Part shown: positions 33,687-41,668 of the stretch, piece after piece
Layout: every line of letters begins with the position of its first letter
How positions within the stretch are numbered: the first letter of the stretch is position 1
Source of the DNA: JBBIND01 sp037444075
GTDB taxonomy: Bacteria > Acidobacteriota > Terriglobia > Bryobacterales > Bryobacteraceae
Reading direction: 5' to 3'
Length of the DNA: 41,668 bases
Assembly: GCA_037444075.1 (NCBI GenBank)
Contig: JBBIND010000033.1
Location: forward strand, 1-41,668
The notes under the pieces: model-generated
The model's input: only the letters and a program-made list of their open reading frames with translations
The model's database searches: none
Told to the model about the DNA's origin: nothing
Position numbers and translations under genes: made by a program

Positions 33687-35804
33687 TCACCGGCCCAGGA
33701 CAGTTCGTACGGTTGCCAGTAACTGAGGGAGCGTGTACGGCTTTCTGAGAACGAACCAGTCAGGTTCGGCTGGCGGGAGTTCTCCACCGTCGGATTGCAC
33801 CAGGATCACTTTAAGATCCGGGTAAGCTTCCTTCAGGCAGGAGGCCAACTCCAACCCGGTCATTCCCGGTAATGTGTCCTCAACCAGTAGCAGGTCGAGC
33901 GGACCGGCATGGTCCGCTACAGACTGCAGGGCCTCCATCCCTGCCCGCGCGTCGATCACCTGGTAGCCTCGGCCGGAGAGCACTTTGCGGACGAGCACGC
34001 GGATCTTGAGATCCTGGTCCGCGTGCAGGATGGTGGCTGTCGGAGCCGCTTGAGGTGCGGCGGCAGGGATGGGGGGCTCCTCCTCGGGTTCGGCCTGCCC
34101 GGAGGCGGGAGCGGTTTCGGAAGCCGCCTGGCTGGGCACAGGAGCCTCATCTGTGGGCAAGCTGGCCGGTTCGTCCACCCCGTTTGATTCTGCATCGGTC
34201 CCGGATTCGGAGGGAGTCTCCTCCGCGTGGACCTCTCCCGGAGCGGCCGGCTTGGAAGGCGCGGACGGTTCCGCTTGGATTGAAGCCTCGCCTCTCGGTT
34301 GCTCAAACGTTGACAGTGGTTCCTCGAGGAAAGGCAACAGGATCGTGATGGCGGCTCCGCCCTCAACGCCCCGGGCGACAAAAACGTCTCCTGCCATCTG
34401 CCGCATGACGCTGTAAAGCGCCGGCAACCCGGGCGTCGCCCGGGGGCCGGTGTAATAGGGCTCGAAGATTCGGTTTCGGGTGGACTCGTCCATCTCCACA
34501 CCGGTATCCATTACCGAAAGCGCGGCGTAGCGGCCGCTGGGCGAAGCGCCCGGAACCTCCGGCCCGCGGTTTTCGATAGTGCAGAAGCCGGTTTCCAGCA
34601 GCAGTTTCCCGCCTTCCGGCATGGCGTTATTGGCCTGGCGGACCAGCGTCAGGATGATCTCGCCTAACCGGGCGGAGTCCGCCCGGATATGTCCAAGCCG
34701 GGGTTCCAGCCGGACGCTGAATTCGACCTGATTGCCCAGTTCCGCAATCAGCTTCGGGCGCAATTGCCTGATCAGTTCGTTCAGATCCAATTCGCGGGGC
34801 TGGAGCACCAATTGACGCGCAAAAGACAGGTGTTTTTCGGACAGATCCACGAGGCGCCCGCCGAGGTCCATAATGGCATGCGCCTGCGCCACCCCCGGAT
34901 GCTTCGAAGGCAGGTTTTCCAGAAGATCTCTGGCTTGCGAGGCAAGTTTCATGGCGATGTCGCCGCATTGCTGCGCCACCATGCCGGCGTTCCGCTCAAG
35001 CGCCGCCATGCGCTCCGACTGCCGCAGCAACCAGTCATGGAACCTCCGCGCCGTGATCTCCACAGTCACGCCGTGCAAGGCTTCCACACTGCCGCTTTCG
35101 TCCCACCGCGGACGCACGAAATCGCAGAGCCAGATGATCCGGCCGTGCGGACCGAACGCCCGGTATTCGCAGCTTCGCCGGGAACCGCGGGCGGCTGAAC
35201 GGTAGGCGCTTCTTACCCGGTCAGCGTCATCGGGGTGAATGGCGCCCCCTGCCGGCGCAGTTGTGCCCAACCACTGCTCCGGGGGGGTACCTATCATTCC
35301 GGACGCCATCGCGTTGACATAGACACATTCCAGCGTCGCGGGATGACGTTCCCAGAGGATGGCATCCGGGCCGTCCAACTGCCGGTGCAGAGACTCAACC
35401 GCAATGGCCGCAGTCTCATCCCCGGCGGCAATATCCTCCAACGCCAGGAGAGCCTCGAACGTCTCCGCCCAGCCTCTCAGGGGACGCACTCTCAGGAGGC
35501 AGCGGCGGGGACCAGTAGCCGTTCGGACTTGAGACACCAAACCGCCTTCCGGCAAGCCCGTCGTCATCGTGTCCAACACCCGTTGCGCCTCCTCCGGCGA
35601 AGCAAGAAGATCCGCCAACCGGAGGGAATCGGCTACTTCAAGAGAGACCCCCAGGAAGCTGCAAAGTGCTGTATTTACAAAGGATAACCTGCCGTCAGAG
35701 GCAATGACTGCCAGACGCGCCGGCGCCAAGGTGGCAATTTCCTGGTAGTAGCGCCGTTCCGAATCGATATAAGATAGGAGCTGGGCGACTTCTCTTGTCT
35801 GCAT
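33687..35804 (-). CDS. PAS-containing degenerate histidine kinase with C-terminal receiver
   Basis: A 705-residue cytoplasmic protein. Two PAS domains (about 25-125 and 140-252) precede a region aligned with NtrB/PAS-type histidine kinases (about 265-492). The catalytic motifs are eroded: where VAHDFNN is expected the protein reads VAQQCGD (about 276-282), so the phosphoacceptor His is absent; the N-box shows TLVRQANNAMP; the G1 box is DTGVEM; and GTGLGL is replaced by TPGLPAL. A long Pro/Glu/Ala-rich linker (500-588) leads to a receiver (589-705) with Asp643 and Lys688 intact, though its acidic pair reads AD. It looks like a pseudokinase scaffold with a functional receiver; phosphorylation by another kinase is inference. 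Confidence 0.88.
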   Translation of the reverse strand: MQTREVAQLLSYIDSERRYYQEIATLAPARLAVIASDGRLSFVNTALCSFLGVSLEVADSLRLADLLASPEEAQRVLDTMTTGLPEGGLVSQVRTATGPRRCLLRVRPLRGWAETFEALLALEDIAAGDETAAIAVESLHRQLDGPDAILWERHPATLECVYVNAMASGMIGTPPEQWLGTTAPAGGAIHPDDADRVRSAYRSAARGSRRSCEYRAFGPHGRIIWLCDFVRPRWDESGSVEALHGVTVEITARRFHDWLLRQSERMAALERNAGMVAQQCGDIAMKLASQARDLLENLPSKHPGVAQAHAIMDLGGRLVDLSEKHLSFARQLVLQPRELDLNELIRQLRPKLIAELGNQVEFSVRLEPRLGHIRADSARLGEIILTLVRQANNAMPEGGKLLLETGFCTIENRGPEVPGASPSGRYAALSVMDTGVEMDESTRNRIFEPYYTGPRATPGLPALYSVMRQMAGDVFVARGVEGGAAITILLPFLEEPLSTFEQPRGEASIQAEPSAPSKPAAPGEVHAEETPSESGTDAESNGVDEPASLPTDEAPVPSQAASETAPASGQAEPEEEPPIPAAAPQAAPTATILHADQDLKIRVLVRKVLSGRGYQVIDARAGMEALQSVADHAGPLDLLLVEDTLPGMTGLELASCLKEAYPDLKVILVQSDGGELPPAEPDWFVLRKPYTLPQLLATVRTVLGR

Positions 35805-36033
35805 CTCTAGCTCTGCGGCAAGGCGCTCCGTCCACCGCTGTTTCAGTGGTTAGTGTGGCGGTATCGTATCGCCCGGGCAAGGGTACTTTTCAGGCAGGCG
35901 TAGCATGACTAGGACTACCCGGGGATCCAGTACTGTCTGGAAATGCCTCAGTCCCCGGGGGGCGGACGGCCCAACCACTGCCGGACGGGTCCCCGGAACT
36001 GAGGGATGACGCCTTCCGAGGCGCCTCAGGAAA

Positions 36034-37707
36034 TCAGGCCGGTTGGCGGGGTTGCTGCCGGGAAATGGCCCACTCGGTGAAGGGAGAGCGGACTCCCCGG
36101 ATAGCCACATCGAGGACATACGGCTTCCCTGAAGCGAAGGCCCGGCTGAGTGCAGGACCTACGTCCTCGAGGCGTTCAACGTGCTCACCTTCACCGCCAA
36201 AGGCCTTCATGATCAGGTCATAACGCACGGGGCTGAGTTCGCAGGCTACGGTCGTACCGCTACGGGCGCTTTGTAGTTCCCGTTCCACACCCCAGCCGGA
36301 GTCGTTGCCGACGACGATGACCACCGGCAGGCGGTGGCGCACCAGCGTGTCCATTTCCGCCAGGTAGAAGCCCAGGGCGCCGTCTCCGGTGAACACCACC
36401 AGCGGTTTGGTGGGGTGCTCCAGCCGCAGAGCAATGGCATTGGGCAGGGCGGAACCGATGGTGGCCAGCGGTCCCAGCCGGTACCATGCGCCCGGGACAA
36501 GGGCAGGCAGAACCGAACGGCCCCAGTGCACGAACTCCCCGCCGTCCCAGGAGTAGATTGTCCCCGCAGGCGAAGCGGCGTGGAAAGCAGCATAGAAGGC
36601 GGCCGGGTGGATAGGCTGAGACGAGTCCTGGCCCAGCGTGTGGAGCTTGTCCCGCCACTCCGCTTCCCAGCCCCGCAGGCGGCGTATCCAGGCGGTCTTG
36701 ACCGGCCAGCCACGGCCTGGGATTTCCGCCAGGAAAGCTCCGAGAGTGGCCCGGACGTCCGCGCAGATGCCTAACTCCAGCTCGCGGTTGGCGCCCAACT
36801 CGGGCGCGTGGATGTCCACTTGCACAAAACGCGCCTCCGGCGAAAATAGCGGCCGGCCGCCCATCGCGAGGCGGTAGTCGATGCGCTTGCCCAAGACGAG
36901 CACCACATCGGCTTCCGGGAATGCCTGGTGCACCGCCTTGTTCAGCGCCCCGTCGGCGTAGCGGAAGTTGTAGCGCCACAAGTCAGTTACCAAGCCCCGC
37001 GCCATGGTCAGGCTGAAGTAGGGCAGGCGCGTCAGCCGCAGGAATTGCCGTAACTCCTGGGTGGCGCCGCTCCACCAGACGCCGCTGCCTGCAATCACGA
37101 CCGGCTTGCGCGCTTCGCTCAACAACCGCAGCGCTTTCCTCACGTCGGCGGAGGCGGGATCCGCTGGAGAGGGCGACGGAGGCGTCTGCATTGGCAAAGG
37201 CGTCCGAGCGGAGCCCGCGAACACATCCACGGGGATGCTCAGGTGGACCGGACCCATGCGGCCCGAAGAGGCTTCCGCGTAGGCTTTTCCAAGCAGGTAA
37301 GGAATCTGGTCCGGCGAGGCCGCCTGCGCAGCCCATTTGCACACGGGCGCTGCCATGGCCACCTGGTCAATCACCTGAAAGACCTGTCTTCCGGCCGAGG
37401 CCAGGGCGGGCGCTCCGCTCACCGCAATCAGCGGGCTCAGCGCCTGGTAAGCCGTCGCCAATCCGGTCAGCGCGTTGGTGTGTCCCGGTCCGCCCGTCAC
37501 CAGCGCCAGCGCCGGACGCCTCCGGGCGCGGGCCAGGGCGTCGGCGGCGTGCATGGCCGAGGACTCGTGCCGCACATCGATGATGCGGATGCCGGCGCCG
37601 GCGGCGGCGGGCAGCACGTCGTTCAGGTGGTCGCCCACGAGAGTGAACATCTCGGTGAGGCCTAGCCTCTGCATCGCCTCTACGAACAGGCCCGCGCCGA
37701 TTGGCAT
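36034..37707 (-). CDS. Thiamine diphosphate-dependent enzyme, acetolactate synthase-like
   Basis: A 557-residue ThDP enzyme of the acetolactate synthase/oxalyl-CoA decarboxylase superfamily. The activating Glu is likely Glu48 in RHESSAMHAADALAR, and the ThDP-magnesium motif is GDGALGFYLAEMDTLVRHRLPVVIVVGND (about 438-466). The order of Pyr, central and PP domains is normal. No regulatory subunit gene is adjacent, and the substrate-pocket residues do not let me name the reaction, so ilvB is not assigned. GGAG, 8 nt before the ATG at 37707, supports the start. It diverges from galE with 38 bp between starts. The 229 bp downstream of it hold nothing recognisable. Confidence 0.88.
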   Translation of the reverse strand: MPIGAGLFVEAMQRLGLTEMFTLVGDHLNDVLPAAAGAGIRIIDVRHESSAMHAADALARARRRPALALVTGGPGHTNALTGLATAYQALSPLIAVSGAPALASAGRQVFQVIDQVAMAAPVCKWAAQAASPDQIPYLLGKAYAEASSGRMGPVHLSIPVDVFAGSARTPLPMQTPPSPSPADPASADVRKALRLLSEARKPVVIAGSGVWWSGATQELRQFLRLTRLPYFSLTMARGLVTDLWRYNFRYADGALNKAVHQAFPEADVVLVLGKRIDYRLAMGGRPLFSPEARFVQVDIHAPELGANRELELGICADVRATLGAFLAEIPGRGWPVKTAWIRRLRGWEAEWRDKLHTLGQDSSQPIHPAAFYAAFHAASPAGTIYSWDGGEFVHWGRSVLPALVPGAWYRLGPLATIGSALPNAIALRLEHPTKPLVVFTGDGALGFYLAEMDTLVRHRLPVVIVVGNDSGWGVERELQSARSGTTVACELSPVRYDLIMKAFGGEGEHVERLEDVGPALSRAFASGKPYVLDVAIRGVRSPFTEWAISRQQPRQPA

Positions 37708-37711
37708 AGTG

Positions 37712-37741
37712 TTGGCTCCAGTGCTGACATACTAATACAAT
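37712..37741 (+). promoter_or_regulatory. Putative galE promoter giving a very short leader
   Basis: TTGGCT (37712-37717), an 18-nt spacer and TACAAT (37736-37741) resemble a sigma-70-type promoter. The -10 ends only 4 nt before the annotated ATG, so transcripts would begin near or within the first codons. That would favour leaderless or near-leaderless translation, from this ATG or from the in-frame ATG at 37755; no Shine-Dalgarno is seen. Confidence 0.3.
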
Positions 37742-37745
37742 CACG

Positions 37746-38729
37746 ATGAACAAAATGGCGAGAATCCTGGTTACTGGCGGAGCGGGTTACATCGGCTCGA
37801 TCTGCGCCTACCATCTGCTTCAGGCGGGGCATGACGTCGTGGTGGTGGATGACCTTTCCCGAGGCCATCGGCACAACGTCGCGCCCGAACGCCTGCGGCA
37901 GGTGAATATCCTCGATACGGGGAAGCTCACGGAGATTCTCGCCGCGCAACCGTTTGACGCCGTGATGCACTTCGCCGCCTACATCGCGGTGGGCGAGTCC
38001 GTGGAAAGCCCGGAGCTGTACTTTGCCAACAACGTGGGCGGAGCGGTCAGCCTGTTCCGCGCGATGCGGGAATCCGGGGTCAGCCGCCTGGTGTTTTCCT
38101 CCACCGCGGCGGTTTACGGGCATCCAAGCCGCTCGCCGATTACGGAGGCGGAACCCATCGCTCCCGTCAATCCATACGGAGAATCCAAGGCTGCCGTGGA
38201 GAGGATGCTGGGCTGGCTGGACCGGGCCAGCAACCTGCGGAGCGTCTCCCTGCGTTACTTCAATGCCTGCGGCGCGGACGCCGACTCCGGCTTGGGCGAA
38301 CAGCATGATCCGGAGACTCACCTGATTCCGCTGCTGCTGCGCGCCGTCCACACAGGCAAGCCCGCCACACTGTTCGGCGATGACTATCCGACCGCTGACG
38401 GGACCTGCATTCGCGACTACATCCATGTGACGGACCTGGCCAGAGCCCATGTGCTGGCGCTCGAGTATCTCCTCGACGGCGGCGCCACCGTCTCCCTGAA
38501 CGTAGGCACCGGACGCGGGCATAGCGTGCGCGAGGTAGTGGAGGCGGCCGGTGAGGCGTGCGGCCGGCCGGTGCCGTACAACATCGGTCCGCGGCGCGCG
38601 GGCGATTCGCCGGAACTGGTGGCGGACCCGGCGCGTTTGAAGAGCTTGCTCGGCTGGCAACCCCGCTGCACCGATCTCCGGGAGATAGCCTCTTCAGCCT
38701 GGGAGTTTTTCACGCGCCGGGCGAAGTAG
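37746..38729 (+). CDS. galE: UDP-glucose 4-epimerase
   Basis: A 327-residue extended short-chain dehydrogenase/reductase that interconverts UDP-glucose and UDP-galactose with bound NAD. The GGAGYIG motif is at 11-17, followed by VVVVDDLSRGHRHNV; SST at 118-120 (VFSSTAAVYG) and the YxxxK pair Tyr144-Lys148 (NPYGESK) form the active site. The sugar-nucleotide region has LRYFNACGAD and GDDYPTADGTCIRDYIHVTDLA, diagnostic of GalE. The start is uncertain between 37746 and the ATG at 37755. The amidohydrolase gene follows after 10 nt, so they may share a transcript. Confidence 0.95.
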   Translation: MNKMARILVTGGAGYIGSICAYHLLQAGHDVVVVDDLSRGHRHNVAPERLRQVNILDTGKLTEILAAQPFDAVMHFAAYIAVGESVESPELYFANNVGGAVSLFRAMRESGVSRLVFSSTAAVYGHPSRSPITEAEPIAPVNPYGESKAAVERMLGWLDRASNLRSVSLRYFNACGADADSGLGEQHDPETHLIPLLLRAVHTGKPATLFGDDYPTADGTCIRDYIHVTDLARAHVLALEYLLDGGATVSLNVGTGRGHSVREVVEAAGEACGRPVPYNIGPRRAGDSPELVADPARLKSLLGWQPRCTDLREIASSAWEFFTRRAK

Positions 38730-38739
38730 AATAGGCGCG

Positions 38740-40017
38740 ATGAGACTGCTGATGCTCTTCCTGCTGCCGCTGCTCGCGGCATCGCAACCCGTCTATGACC
38801 TCCTGCTGCAGGGAGGCCACGTCATTGACCCGAAGAACCGTATCAGCGCGCGCCGCGACGTAGCCATCGCTGGCGGCAAGATCGCCGAAGTGGCTCCCAA
38901 CATCGCCGCTTCGAAAGCCCGGAAGGTAGTCGACGTGAAGGGGCTGTACGTGACGCCCGGGCTCATTGACATCCACGTCCACGTCTTCGCCGGTGAAGGT
39001 CCGGCCTACACCGGACAGAGCAGTGTCTTCCCTGACGACCATTCCTTCCGCAACGGCGTCACCACGATGGTGGACGCCGGCAGCCCGGGATGGCGCGATT
39101 TCGAGGCCTACCGGCGGCGCATCATCAAGCGTTCCCGCACGCGCGTGCTCGCGTTTATGAACATCGTCGGTCAAGGCATGGCCGGGGCCATCGAGCAGGA
39201 CGTGAAGGAGATGGACGCCGACGCCGCTGCCCGCGAGGCGCTGCGCAACAAGGACCTGGTAGTGGGCATCAAGACGGCGCACTACTCGGCACCGGACTGG
39301 ATCGCCGTGGACCGCGCCGTGGAAGCGGGCCGCAAAGCGGACATGCCCGTCATGGTGGATTTCGGCACCTTCACAGAAGCTCGCCCGTTTCAGCAACTCG
39401 TGCTGGAAAAACTCAGGCCGGGTGATATCTACACTCACGCATACCTGGCATGGGTGCCCATGCTGGATGAGCGCGGCATATTGCTGCCCTATCTGCTCGA
39501 AGCACGTAAGCGCGGTGTGCTCTTCGACGTCGGCCACGGCGGCGGCAGCTTCGTCTTTCGTCACGCCGTGCCTGCGGTACGTCAGGGCTTCCTGCCGGAC
39601 ACCATCTCCACGGACCTGCACATCGGCAGCATGAACGCCGGCATGAAGAACATGCTCAACGTCATGTCGAAGTTCCTCAACATGGGTCCCTCTCTCGAAG
39701 ACGTCATCCTGCGCTCCACCTGGAACCCCGCGCGCGCCGTGCGCCGCGAAGAACTGGGGCACCTGACGCCCGGCGCCATCGCCGACATCAGCGTGCTGCG
39801 CGTGGAAAACGGAGATTTCGGCTTCGTCGACGTCTACGGCGCACGCCTGCGCGGCAACCGCAGGCTGGCGGCGGAACTGACCATCCTTAACGGACTGGTG
39901 GTCTGGGACCTCAACGGAATCACGCGCGAGGATTGGGACAAGCTGGGCAACTACCGTGCGCAGGGTGACGCTTCCTGGGACGGTACCCTCGGGGCGGGCA
40001 TCCGCTCCCGGAAGTGA
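38740..40017 (+). CDS. Exported amidohydrolase/deacetylase-family metallohydrolase
   Basis: A 425-residue cyclic-amidohydrolase-type enzyme with an N-terminal signal peptide (MRLLMLFLLPLLAAS). The metal-site motifs are HVH at 79-81 (GLIDIHVHVF), a likely carboxylated Lys178 (VGIKTAHYS), His233 (YTHAYLAW), a GHGGGSF segment near 265, and the catalytic Asp292 (ISTDLH). The sequence is closest in style to the dihydroorotase-like deacetylase/EF_0837 group, whose substrates are mainly N-acylated amino acids or unknown. It lies between galE and pyrE, with 10-nt and 19-nt gaps. Because it appears exported, a role as the pyrimidine dihydroorotase is unlikely despite the pyrE neighbour. Confidence 0.88.
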   Translation: MRLLMLFLLPLLAASQPVYDLLLQGGHVIDPKNRISARRDVAIAGGKIAEVAPNIAASKARKVVDVKGLYVTPGLIDIHVHVFAGEGPAYTGQSSVFPDDHSFRNGVTTMVDAGSPGWRDFEAYRRRIIKRSRTRVLAFMNIVGQGMAGAIEQDVKEMDADAAAREALRNKDLVVGIKTAHYSAPDWIAVDRAVEAGRKADMPVMVDFGTFTEARPFQQLVLEKLRPGDIYTHAYLAWVPMLDERGILLPYLLEARKRGVLFDVGHGGGSFVFRHAVPAVRQGFLPDTISTDLHIGSMNAGMKNMLNVMSKFLNMGPSLEDVILRSTWNPARAVRREELGHLTPGAIADISVLRVENGDFGFVDVYGARLRGNRRLAAELTILNGLVVWDLNGITREDWDKLGNYRAQGDASWDGTLGAGIRSRK

Positions 40018-40036
40018 GACTGAGGAGACTGTACGC

Positions 40037-40594
40037 ATGAGTTTGGACCAAGACAGGGAACGCCTGCGCCAACTGCTGCTTGAGTATTCCGTGCGGCGGG
40101 GAGAGGAGTTCGTTCTGGCTAGCGGGCGCCGCAGCACGGTCTACGTCGACGCGCGGATGACGAGTTGCCGGGCGGAAGCCATGCCGCTCATCGGCCGCCT
40201 GTTCCTGGCCAAGATGGCTGAGCGGGGCTGGCGGCCGTCCGCGATAGGCGGCCTGACCATGGGCGCGGACCCGGTGGCCATCGCCGTCGCGCGCGAAAGC
40301 CTGGAACTTCCCCGCCCCCTCAACGCGTTCCTGGTGCGCAAGGAAATCAAGAAGCACGGCACGCAGAAACGCATCGAAGGCTTGGCGGTTACCGGTCCGC
40401 TGGATGTCGTGGTGGTCGACGACGTCTGCACCACCGGCGAATCCACCATGAAAGCCGTGGAGGCCGCGCGCGAAGCCGGCTGGAAAGTGCTCGGAGCCAT
40501 CGCGCTGGTGGACAGGGAGGAAGGGGCGCGGGAGAACCTCGAGGGGCTGCTGCGCTGCCCGTTCGACTGCATCTTTCGATTACAGGACCTGTAA
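40037..40594 (+). CDS. pyrE: Orotate phosphoribosyltransferase
   Basis: A 185-residue enzyme that joins orotate to PRPP to form OMP in pyrimidine synthesis. Landmarks: FVLASGRRSTVYVDAR (about 25-40), the Arg-Lys-rich flexible loop LVRKEIKKHGTQKRIEG, and the PRPP loop VVDDVCTTGES (126-136). Size is slightly short for the family but complete. The start at 40037 is chosen because the conserved core begins soon after and AGGAG lies 11 nt upstream; a longer frame would run into the preceding gene. It is followed by a uridine-kinase fragment. Confidence 0.95.
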   Translation: MSLDQDRERLRQLLLEYSVRRGEEFVLASGRRSTVYVDARMTSCRAEAMPLIGRLFLAKMAERGWRPSAIGGLTMGADPVAIAVARESLELPRPLNAFLVRKEIKKHGTQKRIEGLAVTGPLDVVVVDDVCTTGESTMKAVEAAREAGWKVLGAIALVDREEGARENLEGLLRCPFDCIFRLQDL

Positions 40595-40663
40595 CCGGCG
40601 GCCGCGTTGCATGGAGCAGCCTCGTCGCGTAAGAACCACACAGCGCATTCGCTAAACTAAGAG

Positions 40664-40906
40664 GTGCTCAGCCTCGGCAACGAGCGCCGCCTGGAACGGG
40701 ATATCCGCGAGCGCGGGCGCACTCCGGAATCCGTTTTCCGGCAGTTTCGCGAAACGGTGCAGCCCATGGCTGCGCTCCACGTCCACCCCACCAGCAGTTT
40801 TGCGGACGTGGTATTGGACGGCACGGCGCCGCTCGAAGCCAGCGTTGAAAGGCTGCTGGCCTACCTGAGGCTCTCTCCTCCGCCCTCGCCCGCAGGCCGC
40901 TGTTGA
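40664..40906 (+). pseudogene. Truncated uridine kinase (C-terminal remnant)
   Basis: An 80-codon frame that matches only the C-terminal part of uridine kinases: RRLERDIRERGRTPESVFRQ (Arg-rich lid region), then VQPM, a degenerate 'FVEPS'-like HVHPTSSFADVVLDG, and a final helix. The N-terminal 120-130 residues, with the ATP-binding P-loop, are absent. Only 69 nt separate it from pyrE and an in-frame TAA lies directly upstream (40658-40660), so the missing part cannot be hidden here. The first possible start is a GTG at 40664. I read it as the remnant of a deleted gene, although a translated fragment cannot be excluded. Confidence 0.75.
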
Positions 40907-40944
40907 CCGCATCCGGAGGATCTGCCGCCGGAGTAGTCCGGCTC

Positions 40945-41668
40945 CTAGCGGAACAGCTTCACGGAGAACTCCGCCAGGTACTTCCGCCACACGGGCCAGG
41001 TATGCCCGCCCTCCGTGAGGACGTACTCGTGGCGCACGCCTTTCTCTTCGAGCACCTTGCGCGTGGCCTCGGCTGACTTGAGCAGGAAATCGTCTTTGCC
41101 GATGGCCTTCCACAACAGCTTCAGCTTGTCGTTGATCTTGCCGTCGGCGGCAGCCTCCCCAATAACGGCTTCGGGGTTGGGAATGAGCGTGCTCATGCCG
41201 CCTATCCAGGCGAACTTGTCCAAGTGCTTCAGGCCGATGCTCAGGGACTGCATGCCGCCCATCGAAAGCCCCACGATGGCACGGTTCAGCCGGTCGGCGC
41301 GAATGCGATAGGCGGATTCCACTAACGGCATCACGTCCGCCGTGAGATCACGCTCGAAGTCTTCCAGGTTGCGCCCCGTGACGCCGGTGGGCCCTACGGC
41401 GGCGTGCCCATCCGTCATCACCACCACCATGGGGCGGACTTTGCCTTGCGCCAGAAGCGCGTCCAGAATCCAGTGCGCGCGGCCCAATTCGCTCCAGGTG
41501 GCCTCATTGTCTCCATTGCCGTGGAACAGGTACATGACGGGGAAGCGGGCAGCCGGGTCCTTTTCGTAACCGGGCGGCGTGTACACGCGCAGGCGCCGCA
41601 AGCGCCCCAGCGATTTCGACCAGTAGTCGTGCAGGTGCACCACGCCGTGCGGAACCTCCTGATAATCG
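40945..41668 (-). CDS. Esterase-family alpha/beta hydrolase (5' end beyond window)
   Basis: The visible 241 codons encode a PF00756-type esterase (feruloyl-esterase/antigen-85-like). The core is RRLRVYTPPGYE, VMYLFHGNGDNEATW (oxyanion region), the nucleophile elbow GLSMGG, and a late GGHTWPVWRKYL with the catalytic His. The Asp of the triad is probably in the KDDFLL segment. The frame stays open to the last base, reading in with DYQEVPHGVVHLHDYWSKS, so the N-terminus and any signal peptide lie outside. Similar enzymes release ferulate or acetate from plant polysaccharides; substrate is unknown here. Confidence 0.88.
   Translation of the reverse strand, partial: DYQEVPHGVVHLHDYWSKSLGRLRRLRVYTPPGYEKDPAARFPVMYLFHGNGDNEATWSELGRAHWILDALLAQGKVRPMVVVMTDGHAAVGPTGVTGRNLEDFERDLTADVMPLVESAYRIRADRLNRAIVGLSMGGMQSLSIGLKHLDKFAWIGGMSTLIPNPEAVIGEAAADGKINDKLKLLWKAIGKDDFLLKSAEATRKVLEEKGVRHEYVLTEGGHTWPVWRKYLAEFSVKLFR

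Noticed and set aside
36034..37707. Calling the ThDP enzyme acetolactate synthase (ilvB)
   Set aside because: No regulatory subunit or other branched-chain amino acid genes are nearby and many ThDP enzymes share these motifs.
37680..38660. Minus-strand open frame of 326 codons opposite galE
   Set aside because: Antisense shadow of galE with no domain of its own.
38710..40137. Minus-strand open frame of 475 codons opposite the amidohydrolase
   Set aside because: Antisense shadow; the plus-strand gene has all catalytic motifs of its family.
1..41668. CRISPR arrays, insertion sequences, integrases or phage genes
   Set aside because: No regular repeat-spacer pattern, transposase, terminal repeats or phage structural genes were seen on either strand; the tRNA-Ser gene shows no adjacent integrase.

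Overview
The window is high-GC chromosomal DNA that best fits the Acidobacteriota, most likely the Solibacterales/Bryobacterales. The evidence is family content recognised by eye: a TonB-dependent receptor with an N-terminal carboxypeptidase-regulatory domain, tandem VWFA-related domains of the acidobacterial type, a C-terminal domain typical of Solibacter secreted proteins (TIGR03437-like), a PEP-CTERM protein with HAF repeats, and a ThuA / sugar isomerase / Gfo-Idh-MocA cluster. No prophage, insertion sequence or CRISPR array was seen.

Layout. 1-4.1 kb: a GIY-YIG protein, tRNA-Ser(GGA), then a secreted hypothetical protein overlapping a periplasmic M16 peptidase. 4.1-7.6 kb: three overlapping genes (Gfo/Idh/MocA oxidoreductase, sugar isomerase/epimerase, double-ThuA protein) that look like a carbohydrate-processing operon. 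7.7-11.3 kb: a TonB-dependent receptor and a PEP-CTERM/HAF protein. 11.3-16.7 kb: two different DASS-family anion transporters flanking a secreted endonuclease/exonuclease/phosphatase-type nuclease. 16.9-20.8 kb: two secreted proteins in tandem; the first has two VWA units, a cohesin-like domain and a dockerin type I domain, the second a cohesin-like domain and a TIGR03437-like domain. 20.8-26.4 kb: a CslA-like family 2 glycosyltransferase and a large hybrid two-component sensor. 26.6-28.0 kb: a CcmH-like protein, a DUF302 protein, a small membrane protein and a possible 22-residue membrane microprotein. 28.1-32.7 kb: purQ-purL-purF and a small PcrA-C-terminal-like protein. 32.8-37.7 kb: a second sugar isomerase/epimerase, a histidine-kinase-like protein lacking its catalytic motifs but carrying a receiver domain, and a ThDP-dependent enzyme. 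37.7-41.7 kb: galE, a secreted amidohydrolase, pyrE, a uridine-kinase remnant, and a secreted-type esterase cut by the window end.

Most genes are housekeeping or typical acidobacterial accessory genes. The strongest candidate for an undescribed system is the adjacent pair at 16.9-20.8 kb: it encodes two cohesin-like domains and one dockerin with two calcium-loop repeats, with no glycoside hydrolase in sight, so a non-cellulosomal surface assembly is plausible. Other notable points are the degenerate histidine kinase, the truncated uridine kinase, the missing purS beside purQL, the vicinal-cysteine CcmH-like protein and the stand-alone PcrA-tail-like protein. All family calls come from reading the sequence; no database search was run.
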